The notes beneath the pieces are model-generated. The model did no database searches and was not told the origin of the DNA. It saw only the letters and a program-made list of their open reading frames with translations. DNA of 64,000 nucleotides from NCBI GenBank assembly GCA_002785985.1, contig NHNU01000003.1, positions 1,054,001 to 1,118,000 of the forward strand, in the 5' to 3' direction. A program made the position numbers and the translations under genes. Position 1 is the first letter of the stretch. Every line of letters starts with the position of its first letter. Shown here one piece after another: positions 1 through 10,690 of this stretch. The DNA is from Microcyclosporella mali. Taxonomy: Eukaryota > Ascomycota > Dothideomycetes > Mycosphaerellales > Mycosphaerellaceae.

Positions 1-368
1 GAGCTTAATAATCATAACAGCGGCATGCAATATCACTGTCTCACATCGAGCCACGGTATACAGTATCATGATCACAAGACGTGAACCAAGTCAAACTACT
101 GGCATAGTGGCCTCCAAACATATCAGTCATTCGATTCGTTGGTCGCTGAAAGACGTGCGAGTTATGCAGTGCGGACTTCTCTGCTATCCTTTCCCGGGGT
201 ATGAACCAACAACTGCTAATACACGATTTAGTCTTCGAGAATCACGGGATAGACATGTGCATATACTTGGAGGCCCTGTACGAGAGCTTCGAGAATGGAT
301 TGACTTCAGTTCGTCGAGCATTTCCACAGACGCCGCGCCAAACGTCTACCGCTTCGGTCAGATTTTTT
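1..368. other. Left-edge non-coding stretch
   Basis: No reading frame here has family resemblance or coding character. The open frame on the plus strand runs across the 3' end of the NUDIX gene and is read as its shadow. It may hold the 3' UTR of the NUDIX gene. Confidence 0.4.
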
Positions 369-974
369 CTAAGTTGACCCTTTATCGTGCTGTGCATGCC
401 ACTCTCCGAGTCTCAGACGGTCGAATGCCAACAGAATGGTGCATCTGACTTCTTGACTCGTGAAGTCCAGATCAACGCCGCCTGCTTTGCCTGATCTGAC
501 CTCGTTCTCCGTTGCCCAGACGAATCGCTGGTGCTCCTGAGGGTCAAGTCTCACGCTCGGCACGTCCCCATCTTCGGTGACCATGAGCACAACGAAGCAG
601 AATTTACATATCGTCTTCCCACTACTCGAGGTGAAGAAGCAAGCCTCTCCGACGCGTCCATCAATTCGAGATATATGAATGCCGGCCTCCTCTCGCAGCT
701 CACGAGCGGCGGCGTGCAGGATACTCGCATCTTCGTCATCGCAAGCGCCGCCCGGAGGCTCCCATTTGTTGGGAAGTGAGTCGCCAGAAGCACGCTGAAG
801 CAGAAGAAGCATGGGATTTGATTCTGGCGTCTTGTGAAAGACGACTATGCTTGTTGCAATATAGCCGAAAGTCGCCTCAGGGTGAGCAGCGAGATACCAG
901 GCTTTGGACATGGCAAATTCTGCGAGGACTGGTGGATAATCGAGTCTCAAATCGTTGTCATGTCCTGCCATCAT
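369..974 (-). CDS. NUDIX hydrolase domain protein
   Basis: Probable hydrolase of a nucleoside diphosphate linked to another moiety; the substrate cannot be told from sequence. The protein is about 201 residues from the ATG pair at 974/971. The frame stays open upstream to 1214, but that extension is low complexity and unlike the family. The Nudix box lies in the middle: a PPGG turn, then DDED, then the helix AARELREEAG with the metal-binding Glu residues. Spacing between the Gly and the REL helix is slightly longer than the textbook box, a form common in fungal homologues. Conserved flanks also fit: the beta strand MLLLLQRA before the box, and EEH/QRFVWATENEV with a late LAF helix after it. 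No signal peptide or membrane segment is seen. It is divergent from CBF5, about 350 bp away. Family is sure; start is likely; substrate is unknown. Confidence 0.85.
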   Translation of the reverse strand: MMAGHDNDLRLDYPPVLAEFAMSKAWYLAAHPEATFGYIATSIVVFHKTPESNPMLLLLQRASGDSLPNKWEPPGGACDDEDASILHAAARELREEAGIHISRIDGRVGEACFFTSSSGKTICKFCFVVLMVTEDGDVPSVRLDPQEHQRFVWATENEVRSGKAGGVDLDFTSQEVRCTILLAFDRLRLGEWHAQHDKGST

Positions 975-1324
975 TGTCTGCGAACGCCGCAAGACCCGAG
1001 GACTCGAAGAAGTGTTGTTTCTCATGAGGTGTCGTAAAGCTGAAGCTGTAGTCGCTAGGATGTCATTAGTGCCTGAGGCGTCTGACGCACGGGCCGTCCC
1101 ACTAGCGTAAGCAAGCTTTGGAGAATTTCGTCTCTTTCGCAGGAGCTGTCTAATTTCGACATTGCAATCGCAACTTGCAAAGAATCCTATACCAAAGGAC
1201 TCAGTGTGTGTCATTCCTATCGCGGTAGCGGTAGTTCAATTCCACAGCTGGGACATTCATCGAACCATCCATCCACTTTTCCCCAGCACATCGACACAAA
1301 AGCCAAGAGGAGGAGATCGCAGCA
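975..1324. promoter_or_regulatory. Shared divergent promoter region of the NUDIX gene and CBF5
   Basis: About 350 bp separate the two divergently read start codons. The only open frame is the N-terminal extension of the NUDIX frame, which lacks family resemblance. The stretch before CBF5 is C/A-rich, typical of a fungal 5' leader. No TATA or defined operator is claimed. Confidence 0.5.
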
Positions 1325-2846
1325 ATGGCCATGGTCAAGAAGGATCAGGATGATGATCAGATCATCAAGCCCGAGGCCGTCACGCCCCAGCTCAACACCG
1401 CAGACTGGCCGCTCCTGCTGAAGAACTGGGATCAGTGTAAGCATATGGACATGGCAGCCACGATGCGCTCACACGTACTGACTGGCCCTTCCAGTGATGG
1501 TCCGAACTGGCCACTTCACACCCATTCCCGCTGGCTGCACGCCCCTTCGCCGCGACCTCAAATCATACATCTCGTCTGGTGTCATCAACCTCGATAAGCC
1601 CTCTAATCCCTCCTCCCACGAAGTCGTCGCATGGCTCAAGCGCATCCTTCGCGTTGAGCGGACAGGTCACTCTGGTACCCTCGATCCAAAAGTCACTGGA
1701 TGTCTGATTGTCTGTATTGACCGTGCGACGAGACTCGTGAAGAGCCAGCAGGGTGCAGGAAAAGAATATGTCTGTGTTCTGAGACTACACGATAAGCTGC
1801 CTGGGGGTGAGGCACAGTTGGCGCGCGCATTGGAGACCCTTACCGGAGCTCTCTTCCAGCGACCACCTCTCATCTCCGCCGTCAAGAGACAATTGCGTAT
1901 CCGGACGATCCACGAGAGCAAGCTACTGGAGTTCGACAATGACAGGCAGTTGGCTGTTTTCTGGGTGTCGTGCGAGGCTGGTACCTATATCCGTACCCTT
2001 TGCGTGCATCTAGGTCTTCTTCTGGGAGTTGGTGGTCATATGCAGGAGCTGCGTCGTGTGCGATCGGGAGCAATGGAAGAGGGCGAGGGCATGGTCACAC
2101 TCCACGACTGCTTGGACGCTCAATGGCTCTACGACAACCAGCGTGACGAGTCTTACCTCCGAACTGTCATCAAACCGCTTGAAACTCTTCTTACATCATA
2201 TAAGCGCATCGTGGTCAAGGACAGTGCCGTCAATGCCGTTTGCTATGGTGCCAAGCTCATGATCCCCGGTCTACTCCGCTACGAGGCCGGCATTGAGGTA
2301 CACGAAGAGGTCGTTTTGATCACCACCAAGGGTGAGGCCATTGCCATCGCTATCGCACAGATGAGCACAGTTGAGCTCTCCTCATGCGATCACGGAGTGG
2401 TCGCCAAGGTCAAGCGCTGCATCATGGAGCGTGACCTCTACCCGAGAAGATGGGGTATGGGCCCTGTCGCGACTGAGAAGAAGAAGATGAAGGAGAGCGG
2501 TAAGCTTGACAAGTACGGCCGGGCCAATGAGCAGACACCAGCGCAGTGGAAGAAGGAGTACACCGATTTCAACGATCCAGAGGGCGTCAACGGCGTGGTT
2601 AAGAGCGAGACACAAGCTTCCGAAGGCGCGCCAGTCAAGGAGGTAGTGAAAAAGGCAGACGTAGAGATGGCGGACGCTGTCAAGTCCGAGTCGCCCGCAG
2701 CTGAGAGGAAGGACAAGAAGAAGCGAAAGCACGAGGGTGAAACTGCCGAGGAGCGTGCCGAACGTAAAGCAAAGAAGGCAGCCAAGAAAGAGGCTAAGAA
2801 GAAGCGCCAGTCAGCAGCCACTGAAGGTAGCGACGACAGTGATTAG
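1325..2846 (+). CDS. CBF5: H/ACA snoRNP pseudouridine synthase Cbf5 (dyskerin)
   Basis: Catalytic subunit of box H/ACA snoRNPs, which isomerises uridine to pseudouridine in rRNA and snRNA in the nucleolus. CDS is join(1325..1436,1495..2846), 487 residues. The 58-bp intron (GTAAGC...CCAG, phase 1) restores the conserved run NWDQLMVRTGHFTPIP. Domains in order: N-terminal DKCLD region; TruB catalytic domain with INLDKPSNPSSHEVVAW and the catalytic Asp in RTGHSGTLDPKVTG; the second catalytic-core motif GTYIRTLCVHLG; PUA domain starting near YKRIVVKDSAVNAVCYGAKL; RRWGMGP; and the lysine/glutamate-rich KKE tail usual in yeast Cbf5. Length matches the family. Two ATGs, at 1325 and 1331, are possible starts. 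Essential single-copy gene in known fungi. Confidence 0.97.
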
Positions 2847-3129
2847 ACTGGCTGATGTTCGTTCCTCTTCCTCTTTGTGTTCTTTGGCGGGCGTTAAGCG
2901 GCGTTGGCAACGACATGGCGGCATATCGAAACTTGGGCTGTCGGTGCTGTACAGTATGCAGGGACAAACCGGGCATGGCGGAGTTTCAAGCGGCGTTCTG
3001 CTCGCTCAGTGTACGATGATTACCACGCACGATGAGCATGCTCATGATTCACATCAAATAAATTCGAACGGCTCATACAACATGCCTTTCACCTGCATTC
3101 AAACTCTGAGGCAAATCTGCCGTCCTCGT
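2847..3129. other. Spacer between CBF5 and the GH92 relict
   Basis: The 3' region of CBF5 and then decayed sequence. Open frames here are antisense or continuations of CBF5 alternative frames. Nothing else is seen. Confidence 0.4.
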
Positions 3130-4370
3130 TCCCCAATCACTTTCTTCCTCCCCGAGCTCCAGTTCCAAATAGCTGCACGCGACAGTCTGGTTGCCAACCA
3201 AGGTGAACGTACGTGTCGATCAGGCTGCGTATGTCTTCTGAGAGGGCATCAGTTTGTGTTATGACGAGGTATGCAAGTTTTGTCCTGAAAGAGTCCTAAG
3301 AGCAAAGAGTCCGCGTTTGCTGATCTTACAACAAGACGCTCTTCGACCTGCGCTTTACCCACCCAGATACAGTAGAACGAGTCGAAATATGGTTCGCAGC
3401 TTTGTCAGAGTGAGTTCTCGCGGGTGTAATTATGTGACGAGATCAGAGTGCGATATATGCCAGTGTAAAACGTCTTGTGCAGTGATCGTGATGCACCTCC
3501 TGGAGTTATGGAGATGTTGTCGAGTCTGGACTTCCAAACATCTTTTGCAGCCCGTTTATTCTTGTCCAAATCAGAGTCAGCAATCTCTTCTTCCATGCTC
3601 TGGCAGGCTTGACTGGCACTGAGGAAGCTTACGCCTACTCTTGCCTGGACGGTCCCGTTCGATGGCTTGTGAAAGAGGACCAGTCCGCTAGCCTGGACGT
3701 AGAACAAGCTGTAGCCTCGGTTGACACATATTTCTTCTGCTTGCGTGGATCCTCGTCCATTGACCCATATGCCTGTGTCTCATACCGAGGGGCCCTGAAA
3801 GTCGACGCAGAAGTAGGCTTGACAGGAGCCGACGCCGAGATTGGGAAGAAACCGTCCGTTACTTTTTATCCAACCATTTAAGGTATCGACGCTGATCGAA
3901 GCATTCATCCGGCTGTCCGATACGTCGGTTAAGTACAGCAAAAACAATGGGCTTGTGCTGTCGCCTGGCATGTGGAACTTGTAGAGTGCAGTATGCTGCT
4001 TGGTCGTCACCTCTACATCGACACCGTTAGCCAATGCCAGAGAGAGAGAGCCTGGCCAACGATTGCGGTACGATCACGGTAGTTTACTGCCCGTTCATAC
4101 TTCGAGTTGAAGTCACAGCCTTCAACCGAGGCACCAGCACACGGTGGTTGGACTGTCAGTGGGAAGTTCCCCATCGAAGGCTGGCCGCAGGTTCCTGAGT
4201 CGTGAAGAGCAGAAAAGCTAGTAACATTGGAGAAGGCATAACTCCAGCCTGCAGTGTTTGGACCGAACACATCTGCTACAGCTTTTGCCATGCTGAAAGC
4301 CAGAGTGGCTCCAGTGAAGACATTGCCGCCATTGTATGAGCCGATGAAGCAACAACACGGAACAAGATTG
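3130..4370 (-). pseudogene. Decayed GH92 alpha-mannosidase relict
   Basis: Read from 4370 downwards, successive pieces match the N-terminal half of secreted GH92 alpha-1,2-mannosidases: IGSYNGGNVFTGATLAF, SALHDSGTCGQPSMGNFPL, ALANGVDVEVTTKQHTALYKF, VQARVGVSFLSASQA, a FYRTLIS-NYTRENSL piece, EPYFDSFYCIW and IRSLIDTYVHLGWQPDCR. They are broken by at least two nonsense codons (TGA at 3780-3782 in place of a likely Arg, and TGA at 3405-3407 where the family has Trp after NxL) and at least two frame changes (near 4040-4060, at a CT run, and near 3255-3300). No signal peptide is recovered and the C-terminal half is absent. Both nonsense codons fit C-to-T or G-to-A transitions. It cannot encode an active enzyme. 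Confidence 0.85.
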
Positions 4371-7090
4371 CGTGAATAACGACTCCGCCGAATTATGGGA
4401 TCGAGAGTGCATGTATACATCCATGTAACAAGTTGTGTGGAAGGAAGTGACGTCGATATTGGAGAGCTGCAGCAGCGGAAGGAGGTGAAATGGACCCACT
4501 TGTGGCCACGACTTCCCATCATGTACATATTCCACACACGCACTCGATACGAGTCCCCTCAGACCCGTTCTTCTTGGGTATACCGAGAACTTGCAATGGT
4601 AACAGAGTCTTTACCGATACTTCAGCTCATCCAGTACACTCTTCATGTCACGTGCTGTATCCATTGAAAGTTGTGCGAAATGTGCTGTGAACCATTAGCT
4701 AGAACACAATCAACTGACTCGCATATCTCACCATCTGCTGTGCCATCTAAAGCAATAGTATGCGTTACTCCGAAACAGAAAAGCGTTGCGGGACTAGTTT
4801 CGCCAGTGCCTTGCCTTGGAAGATCGAGCGGGATGACCAACCTTGGGTATGGCGAAGATGCTTTGATAGCAGTTAGTTTCAATAGCAGACGTAAGAGCAG
4901 GTGTTTCTCACAGTGCGCGAAGTAGCAACCCTGGTGGTGGAAGGTCAATGCATATGTCCCGTTCCTGTGTTGAAGTGGCAGCACCGAAAGTGCTTCACCT
5001 ACGTGCGGAGGCACCAATGCGAATGAATCCTGCTTTTCACCTAGCCACAGCTTGGCAGGTATAGACTGCGGAGAGCCTTTGGAGTTGATGGTAAAAAGCT
5101 GCCCCTTGCAGGTGTGCAGGGGCCGTAGTTGCGTCGCGCAGGAGTATAGGAGTGACTTTAGACGCGGTGCAGATAGCAGCGCACTCATGATTCTCAGTGT
5201 CGTTTGACTCTCTTGATAAGGTGGTGGTTTTGGCTGTGTTGTGAAGCGGATTGAATGCAGTGGACTGCTACAAGGCTGCTTCGCACAACAATGTGCTGCA
5301 AGCTGTACCACTTGCGAACGACCAGAATTGCCAAGGTCTTGCTGATGCGCACGTGGCAGTGACGACAGGGCGATGGGATGTGAACGCTCTCAGTCAGTAC
5401 TATCAGCACATTTCGACACCCATCAATGGATGGACGCCGGAGATTCTAGCCTATCGCAACCAAGCCATGGAATATTGATTTGGAAGATCTTGCTTCGCCT
5501 CCAGAAGAAAAGAAACGAGCAAGTTTGTGACCTAGCTTGAATACGACTCCCCCAGTCTGGGACAGATCAGGATGGACTGCTTGTACCGTACTTTCTGCTC
5601 ACCCACTATAACGGGCTATTGCGCTCTCGCTATGTATTGCAGGCTGGAGTTGAGTATTGGCGCCAGGAATTCGATATGCACTTGAGCAATCAGATTTCCA
5701 TGCTTTCTATACGAAATGGGTCTCCAGCCTTTTATAGCGAGTCGTTTAGGGTCGAGCTAGGAACAGTCCTGAAAGATGATAGAGGGTGTAAAGAAATTGC
5801 ATGCCACGAGCATCGTCACGCCAAAGTACAATGTACCGTTGCCGCATGGTTTCGGTGATGATTGGTATGCTCGAGCCATACGTCAGTGCACTTCGAATGT
5901 GATCTGTAAGTGGATGTACATGATACTGCAGATGCTTGCTAAGAAAGTGCCGCTTCAAGCCGTCTCGGTCGCGCTGCGTCTTGATAAGCTGGTCAGGAGA
6001 CCGTTGAGTATCGCCTATACAGAATGTGCTTTGGGTAGGCAGGCACTGTAGGGGGTACAATCCGAAGGTGGGCATTTATCCCATTGCATCAACCACTTAA
6101 TACTTGCACGCTCCTTCGAGATCTTTGGATCGAGCCGTTTCTTTACGACAGGCTTCCGGGACCGGCTTCCGGGACCGGCTCCTCCTGCCGCTAGCACAGC
6201 GTGCTTATTGTTGGAAGTGCCTCTATGCGCCGTGTGCAGTCTCTGCGCACCACTGTCGACCTCTACGTTGGTGTCCAACTGCTGCGCGTTAGACGTAACA
6301 CTTTGTAAAGTATTTATCTATGGAATTTATATGTTAGAGACAGTGACACCTAAGCAATTTCGAAATACTATATCAACATACAGAATTTTGTGTTGTAAAT
6401 AAATATAATTACGAACGCCTTTGTCCGCCAGTAGGAGGTACGTCTAGAGCTCATTTTGCTGACTTGGCCAGAAACGTTGCTACTTTCGTGTGCTTCACTT
6501 CCTCTTCCGAGGTTCCCGCATCGTCTTCAATTTACATCGACATGCACGATACTACGCGTACTTCAGATGAACCAGACAGGCGACCGGCATGATAGTTTGC
6601 GCACATCTGTCAGCAAGATCATCAATACACGCTTCCAGCGCTCTCCATCGCTTCTGCGGCCACACACCACCGAGTCTAGGTGAGAAGCTGAGCCGATGTT
6701 AATGTATCTCCCTGCACGATATTTCTTTCTTGCCAGGATGACAACATGGCTGGAGGTTTGTGCATCGGATACGTGCATATCACCTCAGCGGCGGTCAGGA
6801 TGCCCCACACCCACTACCCACCATGTTGAGCTGGGCTCAGCTGCTGACACATGGTGTGCCCTCGAGGACCATGAGCTGGAGGCGACGACCGACATATGCG
6901 CGTTCCGTGTGTGTCCACGTGCCGGGATGCTGCACAATTCAACCTTCGACGAATCTTTGCCAGGTGGAAGACACGTATCTCACGAGAACATGGACTTGAC
7001 TGACAGTATTTTACAGCATCGCAAAGGGTATCTGGCCCGCCTTTACATATAATGAACCTAGGAACGCCATGCTCTAAAACGACCAACTAT
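4371..7090. other. Gene-poor accessory stretch
   Basis: No gene can be supported. A 222-codon minus-strand frame (4643-5311) and a 75-codon plus-strand frame (5251-5478) overlap each other and match nothing I know. The plus frame, without its own ATG, contains ANDQNCQGLADAH, faintly LysM-like. A 13-bp unit is duplicated in tandem around 6154-6180. Positions 6300-6420 are markedly A+T-rich. It reads as degenerate intergenic DNA next to a dead gene. Confidence 0.4.
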
Positions 7091-7993
7091 TTATGCGCTG
7101 ACCAAAGGTGGCAATTGCCAGCCATCGTGCAAAGGCGGGTCTTCAATATATGACTTGTCGAAGTCGTCGCCCTCCTCGGTCATATACCCAGCTGTGTGCT
7201 GACCTGACCACTCTCTGAGGTACTCCCAGTCGGTACACTGGCGAGTCTCTTCGACACCGATACGAAGCGATTGCTTGTGTGTTCGATCAAGCGGCGATGC
7301 GTACAGAGTATCATCTGCTCGGCACATGATTTCTTCCCGGATGATCTCGAAGCAGTGCAGTCCATGACCCTCCCAGTGATCTTGGATTGGTTTGCCCGCA
7401 AGCAGATCTTGATAGATGATTCTCAAACTTCGCTGCGAAATCTGTCAGGATTACTTCGAAATGACGTCGCTTGGTAATTGACTCACAACACAGTGAACTG
7501 CATGGTATGCCGAGAAGACATACACAGCCTTGGAACGATCGAGAGGCCACGCGCGCGTTGGCTTCAAGCCCTTATCCAATGCCCACTGCTTATCGAGAGC
7601 GACCACACCAAACCCAGATACTGCATTGTGCCATAGCGCGTCCAGCTCGGTGCGATTTGCGACCGCAGGATCATACTGAGGACTCCACATGCCCTCTTTT
7701 CGATAGATTAACGGTCGGTCCCTCAATCCAGTGAGGGAATTTACTTGGACTTGTTTGCGGAAATGCTCATGAATGTAGTCGGCAGACAAAAGCCATGCAT
7801 TCAGGCATACTGAAAGCAAGAGCAGACCAAGCAGAAGCCATTGCGTACGAGGTCGTCTCCTCGGTTCTAGGTCGGTATAGGAATCGCTGGATATTTCGCC
7901 ATCTTTGGCAGAGTTCCTTTCTTCATCGAAGAATCTTTTCTCTGGTTCATATGTGCCAAGAAGTGCTTCCGATGATACGTAGTCGAGAGCCAT
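7091..7993 (-). CDS. UstYa-family (DUF3328) oxidase, copy A
   Basis: Member of the fungal UstYa family, copper-dependent-type oxidases that cyclise or oxidise peptides in ribosomal and non-ribosomal peptide pathways; the substrate here is unknown. CDS is complement(join(7091..7432,7487..7993)), 282 residues. The start is the ATG at 7993; the frame upstream has only a TTG. A 54-bp intron (GTGAGT...CGCAG) falls just after the first motif and restores HCVRSLRIIYQDL. Features: acidic cytosolic N-terminus, RRRPRT stop-transfer patch, one membrane segment at about residues 51-71, then the lumenal domain with both diagnostic HxxHC motifs, HAVHC at 164-168 and HGLHC at 192-196 followed by FEIIREEIMCRADDT. 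Length is normal for the family. It is 850 bp from a small secreted peptide gene and 4.6 kb from a second UstYa gene. Confidence 0.88.
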
Positions 7994-8841
7994 TGTCAGA
8001 TCTGCGTCGCCTAGACCGGACCTCAAGAGGTTGGTGGGAAAGAGATAATATGGAGTTGAGAGTGCAAGTCGGGACCACGGAACACTGCGCAGACATCAAA
8101 GTGGAGGCGAAGCTGAAGCCCGTGAAACTATGACGATCGATTAATATGCTGTACGCTGATCGCAAGGATGAATCCTGCACCCGCTGTGGGTTGTACATCA
8201 GCTCCTATGGAGCGCACGGCAAGATAGCTCAGGCATCATTTCAAGTGGTGGCGGCCCTCAAACACCACCGGCAAGAGCGCAACTTGTGGCCGTCTGTGGC
8301 CTGCAGGAGATCGACAACTCACCTGCATAGACTGAGCAGTCTCGGACATCGAAGAACCTCGAGGCCTGTCGTGGGGGTTACACTGATCGGGGAAAGCCCC
8401 AAATTGCACCTGCGTTGCGGCTGAGCGCCAACTCCAGTGCGGTCTGCGCTTATGACGAAAAGCGTCCACCACTCCGAACGATCAAGCAAGGAAGGAGAGA
8501 AACACATCATGACTGGGATACCGGGAGCGCACCCACACGCACGCTGTAAGCTGCTGTTGTGGAGCAGTGTAACGCAACAAACTTTGGCACATGCCGCAGC
8601 AACCCTTCCGCCCCAGTCTGACAACAGCAGCAGGAGGTCGTGGCCTGCGGATCGACACCTTGGAATAAAATACCCATGGCGTCCGTTCGTCTCGAAACTG
8701 CTCCTCCAACATTTTCGAAGCTGTCGTCCATTCCTCGACTCTACTTGTCTCGCCATATCGAATTGACCCCTACCGAAATTGACAACTTACGGAGCTTCAA
8801 CCACAACATCTTCCAAACCATCAACAACACCAACAACTAAA
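7994..8841. other. Divergent spacer between UstYa copy A and the secreted-peptide gene
   Basis: About 850 bp carrying both upstream regions. Open frames on both strands overlap and show no family features. The last 60 bp before 8842 are rich in C and A (runs of CAACAAC), a typical 5' leader of a highly expressed fungal gene. Confidence 0.4.
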
Positions 8842-9103
8842 ATGCAACTATTCGCCACAATCTTCCTGCTGGCGGCGGCCGCCATGCACGTTGTCGCTAT
8901 GCCAATGCCAGGCCAAGGTGATACTTCGTCCTAAGGCTTTCCAACAGTTCAGCAGAATAAGTGACCATTCATCAGACTCCTCAATGACGACTCGATCAAC
9001 AACCAACGTCAACTCGATGACTGATGCCGAGCTGGACGCCTTCTTCGCCAGTATGACTGATGAGGAGCTCAACGAGTGGGAGAGCGCTCAGGTCTTCACT
9101 TAG
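8842..9103 (+). CDS. Small secreted peptide with paired MTD-x-EL motifs
   Basis: Unrecognised 67-residue protein hidden by an intron. CDS is join(8842..8917,8976..9103); the 58-bp intron (GTGATA...CATCAG, phase 1) has the same length as two other introns in this window. Exon 1 encodes a strong signal peptide (MQLFATIFLLAAAAMHVVA) and MPMPGQ. Exon 2 encodes a Thr/Ser-rich linker and two similar blocks, MTDAELDAFFAS and MTDEELNEWES, ending AQVFT. The mature peptide is short and acidic, with no Cys and no Lys-Arg Kex2 site. The predicted splice joins two good coding pieces in frame. It resembles fungal small secreted proteins generally; no family is named. It could be an effector or a processed peptide. 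Function unknown. Confidence 0.62.
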
Positions 9104-9440
9104 GTGTTGTCTGCAAAAGTTGTGATCAGAATCTGTTTCGCGGTTGTGTAGCGTTGTTTGAAAATGTATTTGTAGTGACACGCAACGTTCGAATCGACAT
9201 AGACATGGAGTATACCCGCGTGTGGAGTTGATGAACAAAAATCATCCTTCCATTACCAATCTCGCATGCGTCACAGTTCGACATTCCATGTACCTGTCTT
9301 CGACGTTGAGATGCACTTCATAGCTAGTCTTGCTCGCGTTGCGTTCGAGTGCTTTATAATGATAACGATAATATTGATGTTGATACAGAAGACCAGGGAG
9401 TGCATAACATGAACGCTCACTATCGACACATATATAAGAA
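9104..9440. other. Convergent spacer between the secreted-peptide gene and the rhodopsin-like gene
   Basis: About 340 bp holding both 3' ends. No coding signal is seen. Confidence 0.4.
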
Positions 9441-10690
9441 TTAAGCCTTGAAGTCGACTGGCTTATTGTCAGCAGGCGCCGTTTCCACGGAAGTAGCTCT
9501 CGACTGCATCTCGATATCCGTCTGCTTGCGAATCGTACGACTGTCCTCATCAGTGGCGACTGTCTGCTTGGGTGAGTGGCTGGATCCGGCACGGAAACTG
9601 CCCAGACTGTGCAGGGAGATTTGCTGGATGAGAGATCGGAGAGGGTTCTTTTGTCCTTTGAAGAAGCCGATGACAGCAGGCATGTTTGAGACCAAGCATC
9701 CCACTCCAATTTCGACGTACTGGGACATGGTCAGTCAAGATCTTGCAGTGTTGCTCTGATGTGTCTACTCACACTCCACCATAAAGCAGTTCCGACGATA
9801 CCAAGAGGATCAGAGGTGCCTGCCAGACCGAATAACCTGTCGTTCGAGCCGTAGTTGTAATAGAGAACTTCCATCAACAAGACCATTCTCGTCATACCAG
9901 CGGCAACACTGAAGATTCCCAACGCGAAAACAACGAGAACCAAGAACTTTCTATGCGCCTGCATGTTGAGATCCAAAACCGGCTTGACAGGCAAGATCAG
10001 GATGAAGATGTCGATGAGCACGTCGGACATGGACAGTCCGGCGTTGACCTCGAAGTCCGTTGGACAATACGTCGCAAAATCGAGCTGAGAACCCCAGAAA
10101 GCCCAGAAGTGCGTACCGCATTGGAAGAGGGTTGCGAAGATAAACGTGACCATCCACGCAATGATGATACCGAAAAGTGTCCAGTTGATGATGGAGAACC
10201 ATTTGCCGCGAAAGATGCGTCGGTACAGCATCACGAACGTCAATCGAATGAGTCCGATGGCCATGATGGACAGGGGAAAGAAGGAGTATTGCAGCTATCG
10301 TTATTAATGACCTGACACCAGCATTCATCAGAACAATCTCGGCTTACCTTCGCATTGAGAGTGAGCAATGGAGTTGTTTCATCGAAGGAGAGCTGGGCAT
10401 CGGATGGAGGGGAGTGCCATCCAATGGTACGATTTGCATCGCCTGAGATCGAGTCAATTTCATCATCGGTTGCTCTCTTGCAGCAACTTCATCCGCATAC
10501 CAACGATCAATATCACCGCACAACCGATCACAAAAACCAATGCGCTGAGAGCCAGCCAATCGTCCGACCCCAATCCCACACCCATACGGTTTCGAGCCAA
10601 GAATCGCAGCAGAACAGAAAGCGAACATATGACTGGAAATATGATCGCAACAGCATATACGCTGCCTTCATTCACGTAATAGTAAGTCAT
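9441..10690 (-). CDS. SAT4-family rhodopsin-like integral membrane protein
   Basis: Seven-helix membrane protein of the fungal SAT4/rhodopsin-domain group, which includes Pth11-like receptors; ligand and role are unknown. CDS is complement(join(9441..9719,9773..10294,10348..10442,10501..10690)), 361 residues. Introns of 58, 53 and 53 bp remove stops and join the conserved helices. Features: TM1-2 (VYAVAIIFPVICSLSVLLRF; LALSALVFVIGCAVILIVG), the GWH loop, TM3 (YSFFPLSIMAIGLIRLTFVM) followed by LYRRIF, TM4 with a CGTHFWAFW extracellular loop and TYCPTD, TM5-7 and a polar C-terminal tail of about 80 residues. No CFEM domain, so not a classical Pth11. The 53-bp intron after residue 95 uses a TAG acceptor. 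It lies convergent to the secreted-peptide gene. Confidence 0.82.

Noticed and set aside
4643..5311. 222-codon minus-strand frame
   Set aside because: No recognised domain, no link to the GH92 relict, and an equally plausible opposite-strand frame overlaps it.
5251..5478. Plus-strand frame with LysM-like ANDQNCQGLADAH
   Set aside because: Too short, no ATG start and only a vague resemblance; at most a relict.
6150..6182. Tandem 13-bp duplication
   Set aside because: Only two copies, non-coding; probably replication slippage.
8842..9103. Small secreted protein as a dikaritin-type precursor
   Set aside because: No Lys-Arg processing sites and no multiple core repeats; kept only as a candidate peptide gene.
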